Source: Streptomyces sp. AC1-42W (lineage in GTDB: Bacteria > Actinomycetota > Actinomycetes > Streptomycetales > Streptomycetaceae). Taken from it: a stretch of 64,000 bases of DNA. The notes under the pieces were generated by a model. That model searched no databases, was not told the origin of the DNA, and saw only the letters and a list, made by a program, of their open reading frames with translations. Numbering within the stretch: the stretch's first letter is position 1; each line of letters opens with the position of its first letter. The position numbers and the translations under genes were made by a program. Positions 1 to 9,053 of this stretch are shown here, piece after piece. The DNA lies in contig NZ_QKWY01000001.1 of NCBI RefSeq assembly GCF_003248355.1, positions 1,756,001-1,820,000 of the forward strand, in the 5' to 3' direction.

Positions 1-504
1 CTCGACCTGGTGGGCACGCGCTCCCACTCCAAGTTCGTTCCGGACGCGTATCTCTTCAACTCCGCCGACGTCCGTCTCGCTGTCCTTCAAGGCCTGCTCG
101 ACGCCGATGGGGGCCCGGTCACCCAGAAGGACCGCACGTGCCGTGTCCAGTACACGACGGCGTCGATCATGTTGCGTGACGACGTCATCGCCCTGGTGCA
201 GTCGCTGGGCGGGGTCGCTTACACACGCCGCCGGGCTGCCGAAGGGCGTACGCCGGGACGCGCTGGCGGACGCGATGTCCATCACCGCTACGACGCCCAC
301 GTGGTCGACATCCGCCTGCCGGAGGGCATCGAGCCCTTCCGCCTCGTCCGCAAGGCCGAGAAGTACCGGGCCGCCGGTGGAGGCGGACGGCCCATGCGCT
401 TCATCGACAGCATCGAACCGGCCGGCCGTGAGGAAGCCGTCTGCATCCAGGTCGCGGCCGAGGACTCGCTGTACGTCACCCAGGACTACCTGCTGACGCA
501 CAAC
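1..504 (+). other. C-terminal part of a LAGLIDADG intein inside PhoH
   Basis: The segment reads through a dodecapeptide-type homing endonuclease motif, [10 protein letters not shown], near bases 85-114. It ends in a block F/G-like splice region, [13 protein letters not shown]. The last two residues, His-Asn at 499-504, are the canonical intein C-terminus, and the next residue, Thr at 505-507, is a legal +1 nucleophile. The downstream sequence resumes PhoH exactly at [14 protein letters not shown], so the insertion lies just before Walker B. The N-terminal splice junction is outside the window. Only one LAGLIDADG motif is visible, so whether the endonuclease is active cannot be judged. Confidence 0.88.
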
Positions 505-846
505 ACCCTGAACGACGCCTTCATCATTCTCGACGAGGCGCAGAACACCAGTGCCGAGCAGATGAAGATGTTCCTCACCCGGCTCGGGTTCGACTCCAAG
601 ATCGTCATCACGGGTGACATCACCCAGGTCGACCTTCCGACCGGCACCAAGAGCGGTCTGCGCCAGGTCCAGGAGATCCTGGACGGCATAGACGACGTGC
701 ACTTCTCCCGGCTCACCTCCCAGGATGTCGTCCGGCACAAGCTGGTCGGCCGTATCGTCGACGCGTACGAGAAGTACGACAACCGCCAGGGCGAGCAGGA
801 CGGCGGCGGCCACCGGGGCCGCGGCCGCCACAACGGGAAGCAGTAG
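1..846 (+). CDS. phoH: PhoH-like ATPase, 3' part, interrupted by an intein
   Basis: The gene enters from the left edge, so its true start is outside the window. The frame is open from base 1. The first 504 bases encode the end of an intein. The rest is the C-terminal half of a PhoH-family P-loop ATPase, with Walker B IILDEAQN followed by [11 protein letters not shown] and [10 protein letters not shown]. The Walker A half must lie upstream, before the intein. PhoH proteins are cytoplasmic NTPases linked to RNA metabolism, and actinobacterial phoH commonly precedes ybeY, which starts 9 bases downstream here. The C-terminal tail is rich in Gly, Arg and His and is probably disordered. An internal GTG at base 10 could be mistaken for a start, but the protein clearly extends further upstream. 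Confidence 0.9.
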   Translation, partial: LDLVGTRSHSKFVPDAYLFNSADVRLAVLQGLLDADGGPVTQKDRTCRVQYTTASIMLRDDVIALVQSLGGVAYTRRRAAEGRTPGRAGGRDVHHRYDAHVVDIRLPEGIEPFRLVRKAEKYRAAGGGGRPMRFIDSIEPAGREEAVCIQVAAEDSLYVTQDYLLTHNTLNDAFIILDEAQNTSAEQMKMFLTRLGFDSKIVITGDITQVDLPTGTKSGLRQVQEILDGIDDVHFSRLTSQDVVRHKLVGRIVDAYEKYDNRQGEQDGGGHRGRGRHNGKQ

Positions 847-855
847 CAGCGCACC

Positions 856-1353
856 ATGTCGATCGACGTCAACAACGAGTCCGGAACCGAGGTCGACGAG
901 CAGGCGATCCTCGACATCGCCCGCTACGCGCTCGCGCGCATGCGTATCCACCCGCTCTCCGAGCTCTCGGTGATCGTGGTGGACGCCGCGGCCATGGAGC
1001 AGCTGCACATCCAGTGGATGGACCTGCCGGGCCCGACCGATGTCATGTCCTTCCCGATGGACGAGCTGCGTCCGCCGGCCAAGGACGACGAGGAGCCCCC
1101 GCAGGGGCTCCTCGGTGACATCGTGCTCTGCCCCGAGGTCGCCGAGAGGCAGGGCCGGGAAGCCGAGACGCGGCACTCCATGGACGAGGAGCTCCAGCTC
1201 CTCACCGTCCACGGCGTGCTGCACCTGCTGGGTTACGACCACGAGGAGCCCGACGAGAAGGCCGAGATGTTCGGTCTCCAGGCGGCCATCGTGGACGGCT
1301 GGCGCGGTGAGCGGGGCCTGACCGGCCCGTCCCCGGCCCCCACCGTCTCGTGA
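856..1353 (+). CDS. ybeY: Endoribonuclease YbeY (16S rRNA maturation)
   Basis: YbeY is a zinc-dependent single-strand endoribonuclease acting in 16S rRNA 3'-end maturation and 70S ribosome quality control. The 165-residue product has the family signature [11 protein letters not shown], giving a zinc triad at about His119, His123 and His129. The upstream [10 protein letters not shown] segment is also conserved. The length is normal. The gene starts 9 bases after phoH and its end overlaps the next start by four bases (GTGA), so phoH, ybeY and the CBS protein are probably one transcript. Confidence 0.95.
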   Translation: MSIDVNNESGTEVDEQAILDIARYALARMRIHPLSELSVIVVDAAAMEQLHIQWMDLPGPTDVMSFPMDELRPPAKDDEEPPQGLLGDIVLCPEVAERQGREAETRHSMDEELQLLTVHGVLHLLGYDHEEPDEKAEMFGLQAAIVDGWRGERGLTGPSPAPTVS

Positions 1354-2642
1354 GCCTGCCCCTGATCCTCGGCGTCGTCCTGCTGGTCGTGGTCGGCTGG
1401 CTCGCGGCCTGCGCCGAGGCCGGGATCGCCCGTACGTCGAGCTTCCGGGCCGCCGAGGCGGTCCGCTCAGGCCGGCGCGGCAGCGCCAAGCTGGAACAGG
1501 TCGCCGCCGACCCGACGCGCTATCTCAACGTCGCCCTGCTGGTGCGGGTCGCCTGCGAGATGGCCGCCGGGGTGCTCGTCACCTACGCCTGCCTCAAGGA
1601 GTTCCCGGAGACCTGGGAGGCGCTGGCCGTCGCCATCGGCGTCATGGTCCTCGTCTCGTACGTGGCGATCGGCGTTTCCCCGCGCACCATCGGCCGCCAG
1701 CACCCGCTGAACACGGCCACCGCCTCCGCGTACGTGCTGCTGCCGCTGGCCCGGATCATGGGGCCGATCCCGCAGCTGCTCATCCTCATCGGCAACGCGC
1801 TCACCCCCGGCAAGGGGTTCCGCAAGGGCCCGTTCGCCAGCGAGGCCGAGCTGCGGGCCATGGTGGACCTCGCCGAGCAGGAGTCCCTGATCGAGGACGA
1901 GGAGCGCCGCATGGTGCACTCCGTCTTCGAACTCGGCGACACCCTGGTGCGCGAGGTGATGGTGCCGCGCACCGACCTCGTCTGCATCGAGCGCTACAAG
2001 ACGATCCGTCAGGCCCTCACCCTCGCGCTGCGCTCCGGCTTCTCGCGGATTCCGGTCACCGGCGAGAACGAGGACGACATCGTCGGGATCGTGTATCTGA
2101 AGGACCTGGTCCGCAAGACGCACATCAACCGCGACTCGGAGGCCGACCCGGTCTCCACCGCGATGCGCCCGGCGGCCTTCGTCCCCGACACCAAGAACGC
2201 CGGGGACCTGCTGCGCGAGATGCAGCAGGAGCGCAGCCACGTCGCCGTCGTCATCGACGAGTACGGCGGCACCGCCGGCATCGTCACCATCGAGGACATC
2301 CTGGAAGAGATCGTCGGCGAGATCACCGACGAGTACGACCGCGAGCTGCCGCCCGTCCAGGAGCTGGAGAACGGCTGCTTCCGCGTCACCGCCCGCCTCG
2401 ACATCGGCGACCTCGGCGACCTGTTCGGCCTCGACGAGTACGACGACGAGGACGTCGAGACGGTCGGCGGGCTCCTCGCCAAGGCGCTCGGCCGCGTCCC
2501 GATCGCCGGGGCGGGCGCCGAGGTGGAGCTGCCGGACGGGCGCCGGCTGCGGCTGACCGCCGAGTCCCCGGCGGGCCGGCGGAACAAGATCGTCACGGTG
2601 CTGGTGGAGCCGGTGGCGCCCGAGGAGGGGGAGGCGGCATGA
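1350..2642 (+). CDS. CNNM/HlyC-CorC family membrane protein with CBS pair
   Basis: The 430-residue protein has an N-terminal DUF21 (CNNM) transmembrane region over about residues 1-150. A tandem CBS domain pair follows ([15 protein letters not shown] to [24 protein letters not shown]), and then a C-terminal CorC/HlyC domain. Relatives are implicated in divalent cation, mainly Mg2+, transport or efflux, and the old name hemolysin is misleading. The GTG start overlaps the ybeY stop, and the stop overlaps the next ATG, so translation is probably coupled in this operon. The ion specificity cannot be read from the sequence. Confidence 0.9.
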   Translation: MSLPLILGVVLLVVVGWLAACAEAGIARTSSFRAAEAVRSGRRGSAKLEQVAADPTRYLNVALLVRVACEMAAGVLVTYACLKEFPETWEALAVAIGVMVLVSYVAIGVSPRTIGRQHPLNTATASAYVLLPLARIMGPIPQLLILIGNALTPGKGFRKGPFASEAELRAMVDLAEQESLIEDEERRMVHSVFELGDTLVREVMVPRTDLVCIERYKTIRQALTLALRSGFSRIPVTGENEDDIVGIVYLKDLVRKTHINRDSEADPVSTAMRPAAFVPDTKNAGDLLREMQQERSHVAVVIDEYGGTAGIVTIEDILEEIVGEITDEYDRELPPVQELENGCFRVTARLDIGDLGDLFGLDEYDDEDVETVGGLLAKALGRVPIAGAGAEVELPDGRRLRLTAESPAGRRNKIVTVLVEPVAPEEGEAA

Positions 2643-2992
2643 CTCCGCAGGAGCTGCGGGCGTTCTGCCTGGAGTTCAACGCGAGCGTGGAGGAGTTCCC
2701 CTTCGGCCCGGAGGCGTCCGTCTTCAAGGTGCTCGGCAGGATGTTCGCGCTGAGCGCGCTGGACGCCCGGCCGCTGACCGTCAACCTCAAGTGCGACCCG
2801 GACGAGGCGGTGCGGCTCCGGGAGGAGTACGAGGCCGTGGCGCCGGGATGGCACATGAACAAGCGCCACTGGAACACCGTCACGGTCTCCGGACTGCCCG
2901 ACGCGAAGCTGCGCGAGCTGATCGAGGACAGCTACGACCTGGTGGTCGCCGGGCTGCCCAGGGCCCAGCGGCTGCGGCTGGACCGGCCCTGA
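2639..2992 (+). CDS. MmcQ/YjbR family protein
   Basis: The 117-residue protein has the MmcQ/YjbR (CyaY-like) fold signature: an N-terminal FPFGPEASVFKVLGRMFAL strand-loop segment, a middle LNLKCDP-like strand (here VNLKCDPDEA) and HMNKRHWNTV. The family has a double-wing fold often described as DNA-binding, but its role is not settled. It overlaps the preceding gene by four bases (ATGA) and ends the operon. A strong hairpin lies only after the next gene, so readthrough into the deaminase-like gene is possible. Confidence 0.85.
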   Translation: MTPQELRAFCLEFNASVEEFPFGPEASVFKVLGRMFALSALDARPLTVNLKCDPDEAVRLREEYEAVAPGWHMNKRHWNTVTVSGLPDAKLRELIEDSYDLVVAGLPRAQRLRLDRP

Positions 2993-3057
2993 GCCCGGCC
3001 GGGGCCCGAGCCCGGCCGGGGCGGGCTCCCGCGTGCCCCGGTCCGCACCGGGCTTCG

Positions 3058-3063
3058 TATGCT
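3058..3063 (+). promoter_or_regulatory. Probable leaderless -10 element of the deaminase-like gene
   Basis: TATGCT ends 6 bases before the ATG at 3070 and no Shine-Dalgarno sequence intervenes. That spacing puts the transcription start on or next to the start codon. Confidence 0.5.
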
Positions 3064-3069
3064 CGGCAC

Positions 3070-3423
3070 ATGACTGAGAGCACCGACCTCGGCGCCGAGG
3101 ACCGCAAGATCGTCACCCTGGCGCGCAGCGCCCGCGCCCGCAACGGGGTGCCGGAAGGCGCGGCCGTCCGGGACGAGACCGGACGCACCTATGTCGCGGG
3201 GACCGTGGAACTGGAGTCGCTGAAGCTCAGCGCGCTGCGGACGGCCGTCGCGATGGCGGTCGCCAGCGGGGCGAAGTCCCTGGAGGCGGCCGCGATCGTC
3301 TCCCAGGCGCAGGCCCCGTCCGACGAGGACCGGGCGGCCGTCCGGGACCTCGGCGGCCCCGGCACGCCCGTACTGCTCGCCGGTCCGGACGGCGTGCTGC
3401 GGCTGAGCGTCACCGCCGGCTGA
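3070..3423 (+). CDS. Cytidine deaminase-like protein lacking catalytic residues
   Basis: The 117-residue protein fits the small cytidine deaminase fold often found next to era in streptomycetes. The ATG at 3070 follows a TATGCT hexamer by 6 bases. In active enzymes the zinc ligands sit in a CAE motif and a PCxxC motif. Here the equivalent helix reads KLSALRTAVAMAV and the later segment reads QAPSDEDRAAVRDLG, so all three Cys ligands and the catalytic Glu are missing. There is no cysteine anywhere in the protein. I infer a structural or regulatory relic rather than an active deaminase. The assignment to the fold rests on overall resemblance and gene position. Confidence 0.7.
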   Translation: MTESTDLGAEDRKIVTLARSARARNGVPEGAAVRDETGRTYVAGTVELESLKLSALRTAVAMAVASGAKSLEAAAIVSQAQAPSDEDRAAVRDLGGPGTPVLLAGPDGVLRLSVTAG

Positions 3424-3427
3424 CCCG

Positions 3428-3473
3428 CGTACGGCGGCGCCCCGGCGGCCCGCCGGGGCGCCCCGGCCGTACG
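3428..3473 (+). terminator. Hairpin terminator between the deaminase-like gene and era
   Basis: GGCGCCCCGGC at 3436-3446 pairs perfectly with GCCGGGGCGCC at 3452-3462. An outer CGTACGGC/GCCGTACG pair at 3428-3435 and 3466-3473 extends it. There is no T tract, as is usual in this GC range. Confidence 0.6.
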
Positions 3474-3522
3474 GGCCGGGGCGCGGCGGGGTGCCTCGGT
3501 GCCCCGCGGTCCCGGCATCGGG

Positions 3523-3528
3523 GACAAT
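3523..3528 (+). promoter_or_regulatory. Probable leaderless -10 element of era
   Basis: GACAAT ends 7 bases before the era ATG at 3536. The same hexamer, at nearly the same distance, precedes recO and dusB in this window. Confidence 0.5.
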
Positions 3529-3535
3529 GGGCGCC

Positions 3536-4501
3536 ATGAGCGCTCGACCTGACCCTGAAGCCGTTGCCCGGCCGGATGAGAACACCGCACCCCACCGGGC
3601 CGGCTTCGCCTGCTTCGTGGGCCGCCCCAACGCGGGCAAGTCCACCCTGACGAACGCTCTGGTCGGCCGGAAGGTGGCGATCACCTCCAACCGGCCGCAG
3701 ACGACCCGGCACACCGTGCGCGGCATCGTGCACCGGCCGGACGCGCAGCTGATCCTGGTCGACACGCCCGGCCTCCACAAGCCGCGCACCCTGCTGGGCG
3801 AGCGCCTCAACGACGTCGTGCGCACCACCTGGGCCGAGGTCGACGTGATCGGCTTCTGCCTGCCCGCCGACCAGAAGCTGGGCCCCGGCGACAAGTACAT
3901 CGTCAAGGAGCTCGCGGGCATCCGGAAGACGCCCAAGATCGCGATCATCACCAAGACCGACCTGGTCGAGTCCAAGCAGCTCGCCGAACAGCTGCTGGCC
4001 GTCTCGCGGCTCGGCGAGGAGCTCGGCTTCGAGTGGGCGGAGATCATTCCCGTCTCGGCCGTCAAGGACCAGCAGGTGGACCTGCTCTCGGACCTGATCG
4101 CCCCGCTGCTGCCCGAGGGCCCGCCGCTCTACCCCGAGGGCGACCTCACCGACGAGCCCGAGATGGTCATGGTCGCCGAGCTGATCCGCGAGGCCGCGCT
4201 CGAAGGCGTACGCGACGAGCTGCCGCACTCCATCGCGGTCGTCGTCGAGGAGATGCTGCCCCGCGAGGACCGGCCGGCGGACAAGCCGCTGCTGGACATC
4301 CACGCCAACGTGTACATCGAGCGCCCCAGCCAGAAGGGCATCATCATCGGCCCCAAGGGCAAGCGGCTGAAGGATGTCGGCACGAAGTCCCGCAAGCACA
4401 TCGAGGCCCTGCTCGGCACCCCCGTCTTCCTCGACCTGCACGTCAAGGTCGCCAAGGACTGGCAACGCGACCCGAAGCAGCTCCGCAAGCTCGGCTTCTG
4501 A
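3536..4501 (+). CDS. era: GTPase Era
   Basis: Era is an essential GTPase that binds 16S rRNA and assists 30S subunit assembly. The 321-residue protein shows G1 GRPNAGKST, G3 DTPG, G4 TKTD and G5 VSAVK, then a C-terminal KH RNA-binding domain (IIIGPKGKRLKDVGTKSRKHIE). I chose the ATG at 3536 (MSARPDPEAV) over an upstream in-frame start at 3491. A GACAAT hexamer lies 7 bases before it, and upstream residues are not conserved-looking. The N-terminal extension before the G domain is about 30 residues and Pro/Ala-rich. Confidence 0.95.
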   Translation: MSARPDPEAVARPDENTAPHRAGFACFVGRPNAGKSTLTNALVGRKVAITSNRPQTTRHTVRGIVHRPDAQLILVDTPGLHKPRTLLGERLNDVVRTTWAEVDVIGFCLPADQKLGPGDKYIVKELAGIRKTPKIAIITKTDLVESKQLAEQLLAVSRLGEELGFEWAEIIPVSAVKDQQVDLLSDLIAPLLPEGPPLYPEGDLTDEPEMVMVAELIREAALEGVRDELPHSIAVVVEEMLPREDRPADKPLLDIHANVYIERPSQKGIIIGPKGKRLKDVGTKSRKHIEALLGTPVFLDLHVKVAKDWQRDPKQLRKLGF

Positions 4502-4515
4502 GCCGCTCCCGGCCC

Positions 4516-4575
4516 GCGCCCTCCGGCTGCGCGCCCTCCGTCCAGGCGCCCTCCGGCTACGCGCCCTCCTTCAGG
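4516..4575. repeat. 30-bp imperfect tandem duplication at the 3' end of the inhibitor gene
   Basis: A 24-base segment at 4516-4539 recurs at 4546-4569 with one mismatch (G to A), giving a 30-base period. The second copy covers the last codons and stop of the minus-strand inhibitor gene, so the first looks like a slipped copy of that 3' end in the short gap after era. Confidence 0.6.
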
Positions 4576-4823
4576 ACGCGGGAGATCAGTGTGCGCTGGG
4601 CGTCGGTCAGGCGGGGGTCCGCGCAGTGCACGGTGCGGCCGTCCACCGTGATCCGGTAGTGGAAGCCGTCCGGGACGCCCCGGTCCGCGGTGTCCTGGCC
4701 GTCCGCGAGCGCGGAGCCGGCCAGGGCCTCCCACTCGCGGGCGTCGGCCCGTCCGGAGGTGTCGATCTCGCGGTGGCGCGCGATACCGGCGAAACCGCCG
4801 GTCCTGCTCACCTGAATCCGCAT
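4557..4823 (-). CDS. Emfourin-type (protealysin inhibitor-like) protein
   Basis: The 88-residue cytoplasmic-looking protein (MRIQVSRTGGFAGIARHREI...) resembles emfourin. Emfourins are small inhibitors of M4 metalloproteases of the protealysin group and are usually encoded next to the protease. It starts 35 bases after the stop of the M4 protease on the same strand, which strongly supports the pairing. I chose the ATG at 4823 because the conserved MRIQV-like strand begins there; upstream in-frame residues look unrelated. There is no signal peptide, so it would act on the intracellular or pre-secreted enzyme. Confidence 0.82.
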   Translation of the reverse strand: MRIQVSRTGGFAGIARHREIDTSGRADAREWEALAGSALADGQDTADRGVPDGFHYRITVDGRTVHCADPRLTDAQRTLISRVLKEGA

Positions 4824-4858
4824 GCGGTGTCCTTCCACGGCGGACGGGTCGGCGGCGG

Positions 4859-5932
4859 TCAGTCGGTCGGGACGCCCACCTCCGACCATGCCTTGAGGAC
4901 GGCCTCGACCACGTCGCCCTCACCGAAGCGGCTGCGGGCCGCCGCCACGGTCAGCCGGGCGAAGTCCGCGAAGTCGGCGTCCACCGCCAGTTCACCACCG
5001 GTGAGCACATCGAACCAGAGCTGACCCGCCCGCTCCCAGGAACTGCCGCCGAGCGCGGTCGCCAGCAGGTAGAAGGCGCGGTTGGGGATGCCGGAGTTGA
5101 GGTGGACCCCGCCGTTGTCGTCGCCGGTGTGGATGTAGTCGTCCATGGTGGCCGGCTGCGGGTCCTTGCCGAGCACGTCGTCGTCGTACGCCGTGCCCGG
5201 CGCCTTCATCGAGCGCAGCGCCTCGCCCTGGACGCGCGGCGCGAGGAGCCCCTGACCGATCAGCCAGTCGGCCTCCGCCGCGGTCTGGCCCAGCGAGTAC
5301 TGCTTCACGAGGGAGCCGAACACGTCCGAGACGGACTCGTTGAGCGCGCCGGACTGGCCGTAGTAGCTCAGATTGGCCGTGTACTGCGTCAGCCCGTGGG
5401 CCAGTTCGTGGGCGATGACGTCGATGGCGACGGTGAAGTCGAGGAAGATCTCCCCGTCCCCGTCGCCGAAGACCATCTGCTCGCCGTCGAAGAAGGCGTT
5501 GTTGTACTGCCGGTCGTAGTGGACGGAACCGATCAGCGGCAGTTCGTGGCCGTCGATGGAGCGCCGGCCGTAGGCGGTGAGCAGCAGGTCGAAGGTGGCG
5601 CCGAGGCCCGCGTACGCGCGGTTGACGCTGGCGTCGGACGTGGGCGGCTCGCCCTCGGCGCGGACCTTGGTGCCCGGCAGGCGCGTGCGGTGGCGGCAGT
5701 CGTACAGCGTGCGGTCGGGGGTGGCGGTCCCGTCGTCCGGTTCCGGGGCGGCGGTGCGCCGGGGCGCGGGGGCCGCCTCGCGGCGGGTGCGCCGGGCCGC
5801 GTCGGACTCCAGGGTGCGGCGGGCCGGGTCCGCGAGGACGGGGTCGTCGGACTGGGAGAGCCGGTCCAGGACGTGGGGCGGGACGATGGTGCAGAAGACG
5901 GGGTGGAACCCCTGCTGCGAAGAAGGATGCAT
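4859..5932 (-). CDS. M4 family (protealysin-like) metalloprotease
   Basis: The 357-residue thermolysin-family enzyme has the zinc motif HELAHGLTQY and the downstream GALNESVSDVFGS segment with the third, Glu ligand. GGVHLNSGIPNRAFY supplies the catalytic His region. The short N-terminus contains CTIVPPHVLDRL, matching the protealysin-type propeptide motif (PP followed by hydrophobic residues). There is no Sec signal peptide, also typical of protealysins. I chose the ATG at 5932 (MHPSSQQGF). The emfourin-like gene follows 35 bases downstream. The natural substrate is unknown; family members can have intracellular or competition-related roles. Confidence 0.93.
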   Translation of the reverse strand: MHPSSQQGFHPVFCTIVPPHVLDRLSQSDDPVLADPARRTLESDAARRTRREAAPAPRRTAAPEPDDGTATPDRTLYDCRHRTRLPGTKVRAEGEPPTSDASVNRAYAGLGATFDLLLTAYGRRSIDGHELPLIGSVHYDRQYNNAFFDGEQMVFGDGDGEIFLDFTVAIDVIAHELAHGLTQYTANLSYYGQSGALNESVSDVFGSLVKQYSLGQTAAEADWLIGQGLLAPRVQGEALRSMKAPGTAYDDDVLGKDPQPATMDDYIHTGDDNGGVHLNSGIPNRAFYLLATALGGSSWERAGQLWFDVLTGGELAVDADFADFARLTVAAARSRFGEGDVVEAVLKAWSEVGVPTD

Positions 5933-5967
5933 ACACCCGACTGTGGCACTCGGTGAGTGCACTGTCA

Positions 5968-5981
5968 CTGGTTGCAACCAG
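5968..5981. promoter_or_regulatory. Perfect 14-bp palindrome upstream of the M4 protease gene
   Basis: CTGGTTGCAACCAG is fully self-complementary and lies 36 bases before the protease ATG, between it and the divergent leuA leader. Position and symmetry suggest an operator for a dimeric repressor. The cognate regulator is not identifiable. Confidence 0.45.
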
Positions 5982-6090
5982 GATTGCTGAAATAGAGTGA
6001 TTGGTCACGGTTGGGGGTTTCGGTCGGTCGGTCCCGCATACTGATACGGCACCCACGTCTCGGGCGTCCCTCGGCTAGTCTCGACGCATC

Positions 6091-8012
<1,922 letters not shown>

Positions 8013-8040
8013 ACCGGCGCACCCACGGCCCGAAGACGCG

Positions 8041-8086
8041 GGCCGACGGACCCCGCCCACCCGTTCCAGGGGGGCGGGGTTCGGCC
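8041..8086 (+). terminator. Terminator after leuA
   Basis: ACCCCGCC at 8050-8057 pairs with GGCGGGGT at 8073-8080. An outer GGCCGA/TCGGCC pair at 8041-8046 and 8081-8086 extends the stem. Confidence 0.65.
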
Positions 8087-8191
8087 ATCTCCGGCCGGTT
8101 GTGACAGGCGGGGTGCTGACGACACCAGGTGGATGTGGTTAACATCACGTCGACACGGCAGTGTTGCCGGAGTGTGACGGAGGTGTGCGAC

Positions 8192-8896
8192 GTGCGGTCA
8201 GCCCTGGGACAACGCGCCATGAAGCTGCGTATCTGCGGCATCCGTACGCTGTGGGACACCGTGGGCGACGGGGAGTTCTTCTGCCCCGGATGCGGCGGTG
8301 ACCGCAACTACCGCCGCCTCACCGGACGGCGCCGCTTCGCCGTGCTCGGCGTGCCGCTGCTGCGGCGCGGCACCACGGGCCCGGTCGTCGCCTGCGCGGC
8401 CTGCGACCGGCACTTCGAGCCCGAGGCGCTCGACCACCCCACCACCACCCGGTTCTCCGCCATGCTCAGGGACGCCGTGCACACCGTGGCCCTCGGCGTC
8501 CTCGCGGCCGGCGGCAGCACCTCCCGTACGGTGCTGGAGACCGCCGTCGAGACGGTGCGCGGCGCAGGGTTCGAGGAGTGCACGGCCGAACAGCTCACCA
8601 CCGTCGTCGAGGTGCTCTCCGCCGACATCGGCCACGGCTCCGCGTTCGACCCCGCGGCCGAGGCGTGCGGCGCGGCCCTCGCCATCGAACTCCACGAGGC
8701 GCTGGAACCGCTCGCCCCGCACCTCGCCCCCACCGGGCGTGAATCGATTCTGCTCCAGGGCGCCCGGATCGCCCTCGCGGACGGCGCGTACAGCACCGCC
8801 GAGCGCGAACTGCTGACCACGGTCGGCGGGGCGCTGCGCCTGCGCGCCGAGGACACCGTCCGGCTGCTCGACGCCGCGGCGCGCACGCCCTCCTGA
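8192..8896 (+). CDS. TerB-like tellurite resistance family protein
   Basis: The 234-residue protein begins with a zinc-ribbon-like region (CPGCGG near residue 30 and CAACDRHF near residue 68). It ends in a helical TerB-like domain with ARIALADGAYSTAERELLTTVG. TerB-fold proteins are often linked to membrane stress or tellurite phenotypes, but this orphan has no ter operon around it. I chose the GTG at 8192 because GGAGG at 8179-8183 sits 8 bases upstream. An ATG at 8219 is the alternative. It is likely a metal-binding cytoplasmic protein of unknown function. Confidence 0.75.
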   Translation: MRSALGQRAMKLRICGIRTLWDTVGDGEFFCPGCGGDRNYRRLTGRRRFAVLGVPLLRRGTTGPVVACAACDRHFEPEALDHPTTTRFSAMLRDAVHTVALGVLAAGGSTSRTVLETAVETVRGAGFEECTAEQLTTVVEVLSADIGHGSAFDPAAEACGAALAIELHEALEPLAPHLAPTGRESILLQGARIALADGAYSTAERELLTTVGGALRLRAEDTVRLLDAAARTPS

Positions 8897-8914
8897 TCCC
8901 GCGCCTGCAACCGC

Positions 8915-8938
8915 CCGTTACTCCCCGAGGAGTAACGG
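8915..8938. promoter_or_regulatory. 10-4-10 perfect inverted repeat before the MMPL gene
   Basis: CCGTTACTCC and GGAGTAACGG flank a 4-base centre. It lies 18 bases after the TerB-like stop and about 115 bases before the MMPL start. It could be an operator for the exporter or a terminator. The GTTACTCC core, lower in GC than the surroundings, favours an operator. Confidence 0.45.
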
Positions 8939-9053
8939 ACCCGCCGCGCCCTCCCGGGAAGTAGCCGCAAAGTCGGTCCCCGGCGCGACGTGAAGCCCCC
9001 GCCCCCACGGGAGTCTGGACACGACCGGACACCCGTACGAAAGGGGGGCCTCC

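Noticed and set aside
8129..8191. Longer N-terminus for the TerB-like protein
   Set aside because: The GTG at 8192 has GGAGG at ideal spacing, and the upstream extension has no conserved feature.
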